This document shows positions 33,649-43,885 of a stretch of DNA of 53,769 nucleotides, piece after piece. The notes beneath the pieces were generated by a model that searched no databases, was not told where the DNA came from, and worked only from the letters and a program-made list of their open reading frames with translations. Every line of letters begins with the position of its first letter. Position 1 is the first letter of the stretch. A program made the position numbers and the translations under genes. The stretch is from Acanthaster planci (lineage: Eukaryota; Echinodermata; Asteroidea; Valvatida; Acanthasteridae), in NCBI RefSeq assembly GCF_001949145.1, contig NW_019091543.1, positions 339,150-392,918 of the forward strand. Reading direction: 5' to 3'.

Positions 33649-34545
33649 TCAGATATCAGTATTTGGTGGCATGGCCTTTGCTCTTGATGACAGCAATGAT
33701 GCGCTCAGTGTGCTCTCTACTAGCCTCTGACATTCTATCATTGTCACTGCTGCCCACTCCTGACGCAAAAATTTAAACAGCTCTGCTTTGTTTGATGGCT
33801 TGTTGTGGTCTTTCATTTTTTGTTTGTGCTGTATCACAAGTTTTTAATTGGGTTTACGTCCAGTGACTGAGCAGGCCAGGTAATGATCTGGATGTAATGA
33901 TCTGTCATCCATGCCTTAACTGACTTTGCTGTGTGGCAAGAGGCATTGTCTTGCTGAAAAACCTGATCATTAGAGTTGGGAAACAGGCACTGGGCTCATG
34001 GCAGTAGACTTTCCTCCAGAACTTGGTTGTAGGTGGCCTGGTACATCCATCTTTCCCATAATTGCATTTGTGCAGTTACAGTCTTATAGAAGCAGTGCCA
34101 TATCATCACAGAACCATCACCAAATTTCACCGGAGGAATCAAACATTCAGGCTTGTAGGCTTCCCCAGACCTTCCTCTGACCATCACATGGCCAAGAGTT
34201 GGAAACAACTGGAAATGTAGACTCATTGCTGAAGATAACTTTAGCCCAGTCATCAACTGTCCAATTCTTGTGTGCTTTGGCAAATTGTAGCCTGCTCTTC
34301 CTCTGCTTCTCATTGATGAAGGGCTTCTTCTTGGCCAGCCAGCTTCCAGGAGTCTGTTACAGACTGTCCTTGAGGAACATCTCACAGTTGCTGAACTTTC
34401 CCACACCTTCTGAAAGTCGTTGGAGATCAATCATCGATTTATCGACTGGAGTGGATGAGACAGCATCATCCCTCGCTTTAGAAAGCTGTTTCCTGCCTCT
34501 ACCTGGCTGCAGCTTTGTGTTTCCATACTCCTCCTGCTTCTTCTA
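33649..34545 (-). pseudogene. Tc1-like transposase, frameshifted
   Basis: Minus-strand translation in several frames recovers the Tc1 layout. A basic linker region (PGRGRKQLSKARDDA, about 34490) and the second helix-turn-helix (SSRTVCNRLLEAGW) come first. Then follow the first-Asp region with Asp replaced by Asn (FSNESTFQLFP, about 34215), the GEAYKPECL…VKFGDGSVMIWHCF segment (34085-34160), the second catalytic region QQDNASCHTAKS (about 33940) and DVNPIKNL (about 33860), where the expected final Glu is followed by a stop. The C-terminus (WAAVTMIECQRLVESTL … AKAMPPNT) is present at 33649-33790. It has several frameshifts and is inactive. It lies 40 bp from the hAT end. Terminal repeats were not resolved. 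Confidence 0.9.
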
Positions 34546-37010
34546 AGTGTAGTTCACTGCATTCTTTGATACATTGTGCCATTGTTGGCATGATTAACTG
34601 ATAATTTATTTGTTCCTGGCAACTGTCTCAGTATGGGTGAAAAACTAGTGTTTTATAGTAATTTTTCATGACATTTGCATAATTTAAATGACATTCAGAT
34701 ACTGTGCTGACTCACATCTTGACGGCTTTGCTGACACTTGAAAGAACTCCAAAGCACGCTCCACCCACTTTACGCACTCGCATTGATCATGCTCAAACCA
34801 AGGAGCCTACCACTCAGAGTGCAACATGTATATGCTTCGCCCATCCTGTGTACCTCACAGGGAAAGTAAAGCAATCTGCAGTATGCACAAATAAACTTTA
34901 AAAGTTCCTACAGTTTCCACTACTATATGACAATATGTTTATTGGGAAAAAGTCTTTGGTTTCTGGTCAGGACCTGGCTCCAAAAGTGGTGCAGCGACGC
35001 TGCATTTTTTTTTTTTACCCTCACTTTTTGGGGGGGAAATGATCTACATATAACACGCAATGTCCATCACAAGTGCATGCACATGTAATGCCAGCTGCAA
35101 CCAACACTCAAATAAACTGCCCCCTCACTTTTTACTGTTTAAAAGCACTTTCAACTTGTACATATACACAGAACATAAGACACCTCATTTGTCTGGTTCC
35201 CAGATGCAGATGTATAATACAGAAATGTTGTCATCTCAAAAAGAGTGCCTGACTAAATGTATGGGGAACTAGAGGGACTCCTTTACTTTACATATTATTC
35301 AACTGTACCCCATCAAAAACACATAAAATTATGCACTAGTAGGATTCTAGTCGATTAAGCAAGTTTGGCAGCTTTTGGACACCTTTTTATGTCAAATAAA
35401 ACATTTTTATTTGGCTGACTTTAAGGTCTACAGCGACACACCTACACTGACCAGAAACTGAAACTTTTTTGGCCTGAACCCTCATTACATTAGAGACTAA
35501 GCATAAATTTCATTACGAAATGTTTATTGTGAAATGATGGCAAATTTCAAGGAAAATTTGAAGGTAAAATTCTTCTCTTGTATGCAAGTTTTGAACTGCT
35601 CAACCAGTTTCTCACTCAACACATGCCAGAAGTGAGAGCACTCATATTCTTTCAGAAAATATTACAGACAACACGAAAGGGCTTTCAAATGCTTTGTAAC
35701 TGGTAAAAAATGATGAGTGGTGAATCCGACAGAAACTGAACGCAGACTGAAAATTGTGTGTCATGCGTGGTCGAGCCCAAGATCTGGTGTTCTGTGGACA
35801 GTTCGGTCAGAGCACTGCTCTGCATTTATACACATAACTTGGAAATATTGGCCTAATTGAAGTTATTTTTAATCAATAATCTCTTACTCTTTTAATGGAT
35901 GAGAATTTGTGTGGTCCTGAGAGGTCTGGTACCGGAGTTGTCATTTAACAAAAAAGAGAGATGAGATGTTTGCCTTGGTACATGAGTATTAAATGTGCCC
36001 CATGGAGTACATTACCATGATCTTTCCCATGGTTCGGGTGTCATTTCCGCTGCATTGTATTGGAGTGACCTTGGGTACGAGGTTGCACAGCCGTGCTGGT
36101 ACTACTTGTATGTTAGTTTGTGTATATGAAATGTGGTGTGGGGAACAGTGAAGTCTTATGAGTGCACCCCAGTAAGTAAATACCCGTAGACACCAGTGAT
36201 AAATCCCTATACTTCAAAATTCTTTTAAAAATACATTTTCAATTTTTTGTTGGTTGACCAATGACTTTTTGAGAAGTTCTCACTCAAGCAGACCACCCCT
36301 AAAATCAAGGATATTTCGAAAAAGCATCCTTCTGCAAAACTTCTAAATAGTGCCCCTTTCAAACTGGATTGCATGAGAATTGCTCAGAATTGGAAACCCT
36401 AAGTCCAGGCCAGAGGTTTAGTGCCGTATTTCTTCAATTCCCCAATTCCATGGCTCTCAGGACTCCCTAATGTAGAGTATCTTAAGTATAGAACTTTTAT
36501 TAATGAGCTCGGCAGACATATTTGTGGCCTCTCTACGAGGGTGCCCCCTAATATATTTTCGCTACGAACACCATTTTTGTTAACAGCATTACATGTAGTT
36601 TGTGTTTTAAGTAAGCCAATTTCGGTTTACTTTTACCATAATAACACTAGTAAATAACAGAATTTTGGTTTGCAGAAAAGGATTTTTCTCTCATTCCAAA
36701 AACGACATCAGAAATTGATTTTGTGAAGGACAGTTTCAGTACAAGACAAATACAGTCCATTCTGTACAAGACAACTACAGAAAATTCAAATATTGCATCA
36801 CTACAGGCATGACTGGGGAGGCCCCACAGTTTCAGATGTTAAATGACAGAATTACATATTGATAGCTTTCAGGAAAAATGTCAAATTTGCCTCGGATTGG
36901 AAATCAGATTGCCTCTCTTTGCCCACAAACACACGGGCTATATTATACTGAATGTGAGATGTAGTGTATGTTCTGATTTTGAGGAACTTTTTTGTATATT
37001 TCAATAACAG
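34546..37010. other. Intronic stretch, no gene recognised
   Basis: End of the Tc1 neighbourhood, then A/T-rich DNA. A poly-T tract and a poly-G tract sit near 35009-35034. The frame at 36421-36657 has no recognisable protein or splice support. Confidence 0.5.
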
Positions 37011-37199
37011 CTTGTGACTGCAACGGTCGGTCCAACCGCTGCTACTTTGACCGAGAACTTTATGACCGTACTGGGCATGGGGGTCATTGCCAGGATTGTG
37101 AGGGGAACACAGATGGTCCAAACTGTGAGCGTTGCCGTGACAACTACTTTCAAACTTCCTCTGATGCTGTTTGCCAACCATGCAATTGTGATCCAGTTG
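37011..37199 (+). CDS. LAMC1: Laminin subunit gamma, LE repeat 2 exon
   Basis: Acceptor caataacag and donor gtgagt enclose 189 nt. The first two bases complete an Ala codon with the previous exon. It reads ACDCNGRSNRCYFDREL, then TGHGGHCQDCEGNTDGPNC, then ERCRDNYF and ends CQPCNCDPVG. The eight-Cys LE pattern is complete, and TGHGGHC plus CDCNGRS are typical of laminin gamma LE2. The last Cys pair (PCNCDPVG) starts LE3. The exon starts and ends in phase 1 and splices in register to 43768. The chain is an extracellular basement-membrane component. Confidence 0.98.
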
Positions 37200-38329
37200 G
37201 TGAGTTATTGCAGAAAGTTCAGATAACAAATGTCATTATAATAATTCAGATTGTTTAAAACAACAGTAATGTTTATGTAGTACATGTACATGTATCTCCT
37301 GCTCACAGCACACTGACAATTTCACTGGAATTTGAGGTCTATTTGAGCTGAAGGCAGACTGAATAAATTTCAGATCTGGATGTAGGAAAATGAATCTACT
37401 CAGACCGTGAAATTCAATCTGAACTTTTGATCTGATTAAATTTCAAAGACAGACACTTTTCTAGGTTCCCTCCCACCATCCCCTGCTTGGAACTTGGGAC
37501 TCACTTCATTTCATTCCCTATTCATTTCCCTATTCATGCTGCTCATTAACCTAACAATTGCAAATGCACGATAGGGATATTTAATGAGCTGGGGACTGGT
37601 CTGGGTGCGCCGCTTGTAGAGGGTGGACAGGTGACTTGGAAAAATGCATTAATTAAAATCTTTTGATATCGAGCCTAAGTTGTTAGATATGTAATGTGCT
37701 CTTGAATAGATTGATTCTGGAGGGAGTGCAATTATTATTATTGTTGTTTCATTGGGTACATTTGCATTTGCTGAGGGATAAATTGCTGTTAGTCCTTTTA
37801 CAGTAGTCACCATGTGGTGTTTTAAAATATTTTATGGTAACTTATGTCAGGAAAAGTGGAAGTGCAGAAGTGCATTGACACAATCAAAGGCACTTTTTTA
37901 AGGTATGCAGAGATCTGTTGAAATAATTTTTTTCTATATACATCTTTTTTTCTTTTGCACGATATTAATGTTAGGAAGTGTAAGGCCTCTGACCTTAAAG
38001 AATTTTCAAAAAAACTTTATATTGTTCACAATGAGAGTATGAACAAATTGTGTTCCTGTGTTTGCAGGTTGTGGACTAATGCCATCACCCATATGTGCCA
38101 CAGCTCATATTATTGGGAAAGTCTAATACCAGGAAACTCAGTAATACCCTCAAATCTATCATACTGCTGTAAACTATACTTGCGCATTTACACTATACAT
38201 TTTCTGTACTAAATTTAGGGCGGTAAACTACGTAAGAAGTGGGGAAATTGTTGCTATCGTGTGCAGTCCCACTTGTAAATCTTCCAAATTGTATTGTATT
38301 GCATAGTAGTTTCATTGGTCTCCTGCATA
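37200..38329. other. Second laminin intron, proximal part
   Basis: A/T-rich, with one gtacatgtacatgta word at 37280-37295. No gene or element was recognised before the DIRS terminal repeat. Confidence 0.6.
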
Positions 38330-38334
38330 CACAT

Positions 38335-38460
38335 ACCCCTGTCCAGCCTACATATGCAAATTTCCCATGTGCCTATTACAATTTGCTGAAAAGATTTGAT
38401 TATGCATGCTGCCCCCTGACCGACCAAAATGCAATGCGGTCCCGCTGCCATGTTTGTCCT
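38335..38460. repeat. Left inverted terminal repeat of the DIRS element
   Basis: Contains ccagcctacatatgcaaatt, tcccatgtgcctattacaat, gattatgcat.ctgccccctg and caatgcggtc in order. The complement of 43400-43530 has the same words with few differences. The repeat is inverted, as in DIRS elements, rather than direct as in LTR elements. Confidence 0.88.
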
Positions 38461-38939
38461 TCTTTTCTCAGCGCCTATAGTTTACGGATGTTTTTTATGA
38501 CTCCTTGAATTCTCAAGTTCCGTACCTTTCATGCTATTGAATTGACTTGATTCCTGTTACGAAATAAAGAGTGTTTTCCTGTCTATTGGTAAGAATGCTT
38601 ATTTGCTTATTTCGTTTCTCGCATGCTATGTGTTCTTGTGGTTCTTTTCTGCCTCCCTTTTCTTTTCTGTGCATCATATATAGGTTGGGTTGTGACCTAC
38701 CATGATGTGTTATGTGGGTATTGCCGTTAAAGGGTTGGAGGGCCCTTTGCTCACTATGTGGTGGGTGCGTTCGAACAATGACGGCCCAACGCAGTTCAGG
38801 TCTGGCCACGGAGCGGGGCTTACTGAGCCGCCCCACTCCCCTGTGGTGCAGTTCTGCGTTTTCCGATTAGCAGCCTCGACGAGGAGAGACCCGAGTAGGC
38901 CGGGGCTGAAGCACCCCGAGCCTGGATCGTCACAATCAG

Positions 38940-39056
38940 GCGGACCGGAGTACTGCGAAACATGATCAATACCCTCCTTGACTAGAGAGAACCGGAGTAC
39001 CATGATTCCTAGATCAAAACAGCCTCTATAAATCAGGTGGACCGGAGTACCATGAA
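38940..39056. repeat. Three spaced copies of ACCGGAGTAC
   Basis: accggagtactgcgaaa, accggagtaccatgatt and accggagtaccatgaag occur at about 50-bp spacing in the leader of the DIRS element, two of them preceded by gg(c/t)gg. They look like a short tandem duplication in the 5' region. Confidence 0.7.
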
Positions 39057-39299
39057 GCCTGTGATCTCTGATGACCACTACCAGGATTGAGGATGCGGTT
39101 CCATAATAAAGCCCTTGATCACTGATGACTACCACCCACCTACCCACCACCAAGCCAAGCCTGCTGGTCTTCTGCCGTTGTCTTCTATGCCCACTCCCGG
39201 CGCCGCGACCGCTGGCCGCAGTGCGGCCAAACAGTCCAGGGGCCTGAGGTGGTGGGGCCCCAAGGCTACATCGACTCATCGGGTTGAGTGGATTTTCCG

Positions 39300-40607
39300 C
39301 ATCAATGCCTTTGATCACTATTGTCGGGAGTAATGAGCCATCCCTTCCTTTTATGCTGCAGGTTCCGGGCATTCCTAACTACCGCTTCCCTGGACGGCCC
39401 TACCAACCGATGGCTCAGCGGGGCCTGTGGGGCAATGGTCCGCCGTCTGCCCCGGGCCTTTCACCAGCCCCTGCTCACTCGGGTGATATCCGCTCAGAAG
39501 TCGGGCCAGTCAACTCCCTCCAGGTGGACAGTGGGTTCCACAGCGGAATCACCACGCTCCACCGCTTCAGTCACGGGCGAGCCTACAACCCTGCATGCTC
39601 TCCAGCCTCCCGTTGCCTCGGACGATGGTGCCCCTTCTGGACTGTTACGTCGCCAGCGTTTCCCTCCGCCACAGCTCATCCCCAGCTCCAAACCACAAGT
39701 GGATTCCGGTCATGAGCCTACTGATCTTGATCTCGAACGTTCTTCGCAAGAGACGACCGACCTTTCCGGGGATCCTTGTCCGGCCCTTCCTCTGCCCATG
39801 CCGGCCTCCAGTCCCCCCTGCTTCGATGAAGTCCAAGAAGCGGCTCCCGTCATCAGATCCTATGCCGACAGAACATGAATGTGCTTCATTCAAGCACCAC
39901 CCTTCACACGTTGAGTCAGCTGAGCCCGTCTTCGCGGAGATAAATGCTGGCACGCATTCCTGCCCAGAGCTTCATGTTATCACTGGTTTCCTCAGGAGGA
40001 TGTCTCTGTCTTCCTTTCAACCCAACATATTCCTGACGCTGCCAGAGACAAGATCTTGTTTAAGTCTAGCAAGGCGAAAACCCTCCGGGATAAGGACAAA
40101 GCTACCCCTGACTTGTCCCTCCGTCGCGTTGATATGGCGTCCCACTTTGGCCTCCGATGTTCGGCCTTTCTTCTTCTATCGGAGTATATTGCCCGGACCT
40201 ATGAAGAAGACTCTCCGGTCTCTCCAGACTTTGCGGTCCTAGCTTTACGAGGCCTTGATCAGGGACTTAATTCAATCTTCGAACAGTTCTCTCGCATTTT
40301 CATTCTGGCCACTTCTACCCACAGATCCAATGCGGTGAATGCCATGGATATCCCCTATGGGTCCGTCAAGAATAGGCTTATGGGCCACCCCCTTCTGGGG
40401 GACGATCTCTTTGCTGGGAAGTTCACCGAAGTCCTTGAGTCGGAGGTAAAACGTATGGAGACTGCTAAGAAAATCACACTTTGTGAAACTGCACCTCCAC
40501 ACCGTCAGCCTCCACCACGGCCGAGAAGACGAGCGAACCAGGCACCACCGGCTGCTCGCCCCTTTATTCATCCACTCCGGGTGGCTACTCGGTCACCGGC
40601 CCTGCAG
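39300..40607 (+). pseudogene. GAG-like protein of the DIRS element
   Basis: Coding sequence is spread over at least three frames. The N-terminal half (39321-39878) is Ser/Pro-rich and disordered. The conserved part lies at 39990-40610: EDVSVFLSTQHIPDAARD, KSSKAKTLRDKDKATPDL, then LALRGLDQGLNSIFEQFSR and MGHPLLGDDLFAGKF, followed by a Pro/Arg-rich tail. Block order and style match the GAG-like first protein of DIRS elements, which packages the RNA. Only the C-terminal 184 codons (40056-40610) are uninterrupted. Position, directly upstream of the reverse-transcriptase start, supports the call. Confidence 0.65.
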
Positions 40608-40965
40608 TGAGGTCCTCCTACATCAACTCATAGAAGTTTTCCGCCATACCCTCCCTGCCGTGGTTCTTCATGGCCTGCCCCTGGTCCTACCTGGGGAAGG
40701 CGTCAGTGACTACTTCCGTTTGCCTTTGGTGGCCGCCGATCCCGAACCTGTCGGCTGCCACCTGGGCAACTTTGTCGGGCTCTGGCGGGAAATCACCGCA
40801 GACAGCTGGGTCCTCTCCGCCATTGCTCACGGCTACTCCCTCGAGTTCACGAGCTCCCTGCCGTCAGGGATGGTCGTCCGCTCCTCTCCTCCATGTGACA
40901 AACTCAAACGCCTCGCTCCTGAGGAGGAGATTGCAGTGTTGTTACGCAAATGAGCCATCACACCG
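40604..40965 (+). pseudogene. N-terminal part of the DIRS reverse transcriptase, truncated
   Basis: The frame contains VGCHLGNFVGLWREIT, DSWVLSAIAHGYSLEF and EEEIAVLLRK. The order GRL..F...W..IT.D.WVL..I..GY.LEF, then EEE..xLLxKGAI, is the standard start of DIRS/Ty3-like polymerases. The Gly codon expected after LLRK is a TGA at 40951; AITPVV continues after it. Sequence similarity to another repeat begins about 15 bp later, so fingers, palm (YxDD) and RNase H are absent. Confidence 0.85.
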
Positions 40966-42415
40966 GTGGTGAAAACAGGTGTGCGGTGCACCACACTGGT
41001 TCCCGCCGGGCCAAACCGTTGCCAATGAAGGCATGATGGAAATGCGGCAAGCAGTCAATGTACAGGTTCCACTACATCGAATGCAGCTCTGTAGTTGCAA
41101 GTCGAAAAACACTGCTGTCTCAAATTTTTCTGCAGGTTCATTCACAAAAAATGATCTCATGTCTATGTTTGTGTTTTCTGTGTTCATGAATTTAATTTGA
41201 AGTTGTACTGCTGTACTCAAGCGAGTGTGCTTCCACAAGATTTCAAGGCTTATCGTACACACGCTTACAACGCGATTGCCAGATTCCTGTCGTCATGACA
41301 CGCATAGTGCACGATTAAAAATCCATGATATTTTACATTCATAACACAAACCCCAAAACAAAAATTCCCATCCCATTTCCGATAAAATACGCCCCAAATA
41401 AGTTCGCATGACTATTCTTGCATCACAAGAGTCCAACTAATCGCCCAACACTGAATCATTCATATTGCTGCAAAGAGATCTAGCGTGCCCGCGAATGAGA
41501 CTGCGCGCTTTCATGACGTACATTTAGCAAGATACAGCTATCCAATCGCAGTACTTGTTCATGACATTATGCTTCCTCAGCGACCATCTCGCGCGCGGGC
41601 GGCTGCGCCGCAGTGGACGAGTGATCTCGGACTACCAATCAATCGTGTCATGCAGCTTGTGTCAAAAATCAAAAGAGGGGCAAAAAATTAAACAAAAAAA
41701 GTCTCTCCGTGACACAATTTGTGTTAGAAAGACTACTTACATGGATGGGGGCTTTAGTCGATGAGCCTTCACATTCTTGCAGGTACATCCAAGCCTAAAT
41801 GTGCGTGCAGGTTAGTTACTGTTGACTTCGTCGTCATCCATGGCGATTGAAAGTCTTTTAAAAATCCCTGGATCCATGCTTTCACATGTATTTGCTTTTA
41901 AAAATTTCACATGCACATTAAACATGTTGTCCTATGACAGTGAAGTTTATTATTCTAAACACATCACAAGGTGTTTGATTAATCATAACCGACAGATCTT
42001 TTTGATCAACCACGTTGTCCTAATTTTTATATTCCGGAAAAACTGAAATACAAGCAGTGACAAGTGAATATTGGGTTTTTGCTTTTTTGTGTGTGTGGTT
42101 GGAACGATTGTGAAAACAATAAAAAAGATCGTTGATTGCCGTGGATGTCAAACAGATACAGATTTATTGAATCATTTTATAGTTTATAACACACATTCCT
42201 GGCTTCTGTTAGATAGATTTTCACACAATACTTGTACATGTTGTATATAAAGGACAAAAAAGACCCTAAGAGAGCACAAGGCTAGCACAAGCAGCATTTG
42301 CATTTTCTGATCTGCCTATAAAAATCTTCGGAAAATAAAGTTCAGTGCGCACACGGAAGACCAGCTGATTTTTAATTCCCAACTTGTAGGGCTGTGATAC
42401 ATGTACGTGTACAAG
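40966..42415. mobile_element. 1.45-kb repeat fragment lodged inside the DIRS element
   Basis: Aligned end to end and on the same strand with 31400-32890: ggtggtgaaaaca, tggttcccgccgggccaaacc, cacatcacaaggt, tggtaca-free flank, gattgccgtggatgtc and ccctaagagagcacaaggct. Neither edge has the terminal sequences of that element, so a fragment was inserted or captured, with loss of the DIRS reverse-transcriptase core. A ~12-bp ggtggtgaaaaca stretch at the left joint also fits DIRS coding (TPVVKT) and could be junction microhomology. Confidence 0.82.
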
Positions 42416-42419
42416 CATC

Positions 42420-43075
42420 CTCACGTTCAAACGCCTTGTTCTTTGTTGGGACCTTGGCAACGTCTTCCGCATTCTCGCCGGTCCCCCCTTCGAACCGTTG
42501 TCCGGTGTATCTGATCTCCATCTTAGCATCAAGCTGGCTCCTGGCGGTCGTTACCTCCAGACACGATAGTGAACTGCATGCGCTGTCAACTGCTGAAGGT
42601 CACATACGCTGGGAGCTGCATGGAGTTTGTCTTGTCCCAGCCATCGAATTCCTGACAAAGAACCCAGACGCCTGTCTTCCAGCCTCCGGAATTTTTGTCC
42701 CTGACATAACCTCTCTTTTGGCAGATAGCTCCGACAAGAAATGGTGCCCGGTTCATACCCTCAAATGGTATCTCGCAAGGACCAAGCATCGCCGTGAGAC
42801 TGGTTCCAGACTTTTCATCACCACCACAAAACCCTTTCATCCAGTGGCGAAGGACACCATAGTTCGTTGGAAGGTCTTGGCCCTCATCTTTGCAAATCAA
42901 GAGTGGCGGACTTGACATGGCGAGACAACTTGATCTCACATCAGAACCCATGATGCTTGGGCCACCTCTGCGTTCTGGTCATTCTTCAGAGGTGTTGGTC
43001 CTTGGTGGACATTTGCCAGGCTGCTTGTTGGAAATCTCCTTCCACCTGCACCGAGTGCTACCTACTCACGGTGCA
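42420..43075 (+). pseudogene. DIRS tyrosine recombinase, frameshifted
   Basis: The frame at 42420-42530 gives LCWDLGNVFRILAGPPFEPL, the usual start (WDLxxVLxxLxxPPFEPL). A second frame (42531-42915) gives the catalytic-Arg region TSRHDSELHAL, then KWCPVHTLKWYLART and the LFITTTKPF…VAKDTIVRWK segment. Two further frames give the HxxR box as HDAWATSAFW, with Trp where Arg is expected, and the nucleophile box ICQAACWKSPSTCTECYL, with Tyr retained. It has at least three frameshifts and a lost catalytic Arg, so the copy is dead. The family joins circular cDNA to the genome by site-specific recombination. Confidence 0.88.
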
Positions 43076-43317
43076 GCAACCCTACGCTCAGCAATTGGGA
43101 CAGCATCCAGTGCTGTCACTCACTGAACAAAGAATTCCTCATCGTAGATGCTATTCCTCTGCTCTAGAATAGTGAGTGTTCGCTTGAGTAGCGCCCGCCT
43201 ATGTTCTCTTGTAATTACTCTCCCGTCGCCGACCCTCCTCCAGGATATGGTGCTACTCTGCCATGACAGAGTAGGCTGGACGGGGGAACGCAGGAGACTC
43301 CTCCCCCACTTAAGTGT
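43076..43317. other. 3' leader of the DIRS element
   Basis: G/C-rich non-coding sequence between the recombinase and the right repeat. The first part still resembles the DIRS 3' region. Confidence 0.5.
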
Positions 43318-43560
43318 TTGGGGTCGGGTCTCCTAGTGATACTTACCCCTGTCCAGCCGCTCCCGCCCATCCTTCCCCACTTTGGCTCTGGGGAACTTCG
43401 AAAAGAAGGATCAACATGGTGGCAGGACCGCATTGCATTGTGGTGGGTCAGGGGGCAGAATGCATAATCAAGTCTTTTCAGTGAATTGTAATAGGCACAT
43501 GGGAAATTTGCATATGTAGGCTGGATGGGGTAAATATCACTAGGAAACCCAACCCACACT
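43318..43560. repeat. Right inverted terminal repeat plus internal complementary region of the DIRS element
   Basis: ggtctcctagtgatacttac, then ccctgtccagcc at 43318-43352 is mirrored by ggctggatggggtaaatatc, then actaggaaaccc at 43515-43552, giving a ~38-bp stem around a ~165-bp loop. The loop (43355-43510) is the part that pairs with the left repeat at 38335-38460. Such a complementary region is a hallmark of DIRS elements and is thought to help circularise the cDNA. Confidence 0.82.
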
Positions 43561-43767
43561 TATGTGGGGGAAGAATTTTTATTATGTTGAAGTAGTTGGG
43601 GTTATTGAAAAACTTCAGTTTTGGTAATATTTCTGCATGTACATTGTATGGCCTTTCAATTCAATGTTAAACTTCTCATTGAGGTTATGATATGAAAGTT
43701 CAGTTAAATTATCCCCTCATGTTCATGTGTGTATATCAATTCTGCATATCAAATGATACATTTATAG

Positions 43768-43885
43768 GTTCCTTGAATCTTCAGTGCAACAGCCAGGGAC
43801 AATGCTCCTGCAAGATCGGAGTAGGTGGTGACAAGTGCAACCAGTGTCTGCCCAACTACTATGATTTTGGTGTAGCTGGTTGCAG
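43768..43885 (+). CDS. LAMC1: Laminin subunit gamma, LE repeat 3 exon
   Basis: Acceptor acatttatag and donor gtaagt bound 118 nt. The first two bases complete the Gly codon left by 37199. It reads [16 protein letters not shown], then [17 protein letters not shown] and ends GVAGC plus two bases of an Arg codon. Vertebrate gamma-1 shows the same order (GSLSTQC … CSCKPGVMGDKCDRC … AGCR). All Cys of LE3 are present. The exon ends in phase 2, so the next exon must start with one base completing Arg and then encode the PC of LE4. No such exon was found in the remaining 9.9 kb. Confidence 0.97.

Larger units (their letters stand above)
38330..43560 (+). mobile_element. DIRS-order tyrosine-recombinase retrotransposon, internally replaced
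   Basis: Inverted terminal repeats face each other (38335-38460 and 43400-43540). An internal complementary region sits next to the right repeat (43318-43360 against 43515-43560). Between them, in order, are a GAG-like protein, the N-terminal part of a DIRS reverse transcriptase, and a tyrosine recombinase instead of an integrase. This architecture is that of DIRS-like elements, which integrate through a circular intermediate. The reverse-transcriptase core, RNase H and the link to the recombinase are gone; 1.45 kb of another repeat takes their place. G/C content is visibly higher than in the flanking intron. Confidence 0.88.

Noticed and set aside
38710-39372. Long minus-strand open frame (220 codons) at the DIRS 5' region
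   Set aside because: It lies antisense to the DIRS leader and GAG region, in G/C-rich sequence with few stops, and has no recognisable domain.
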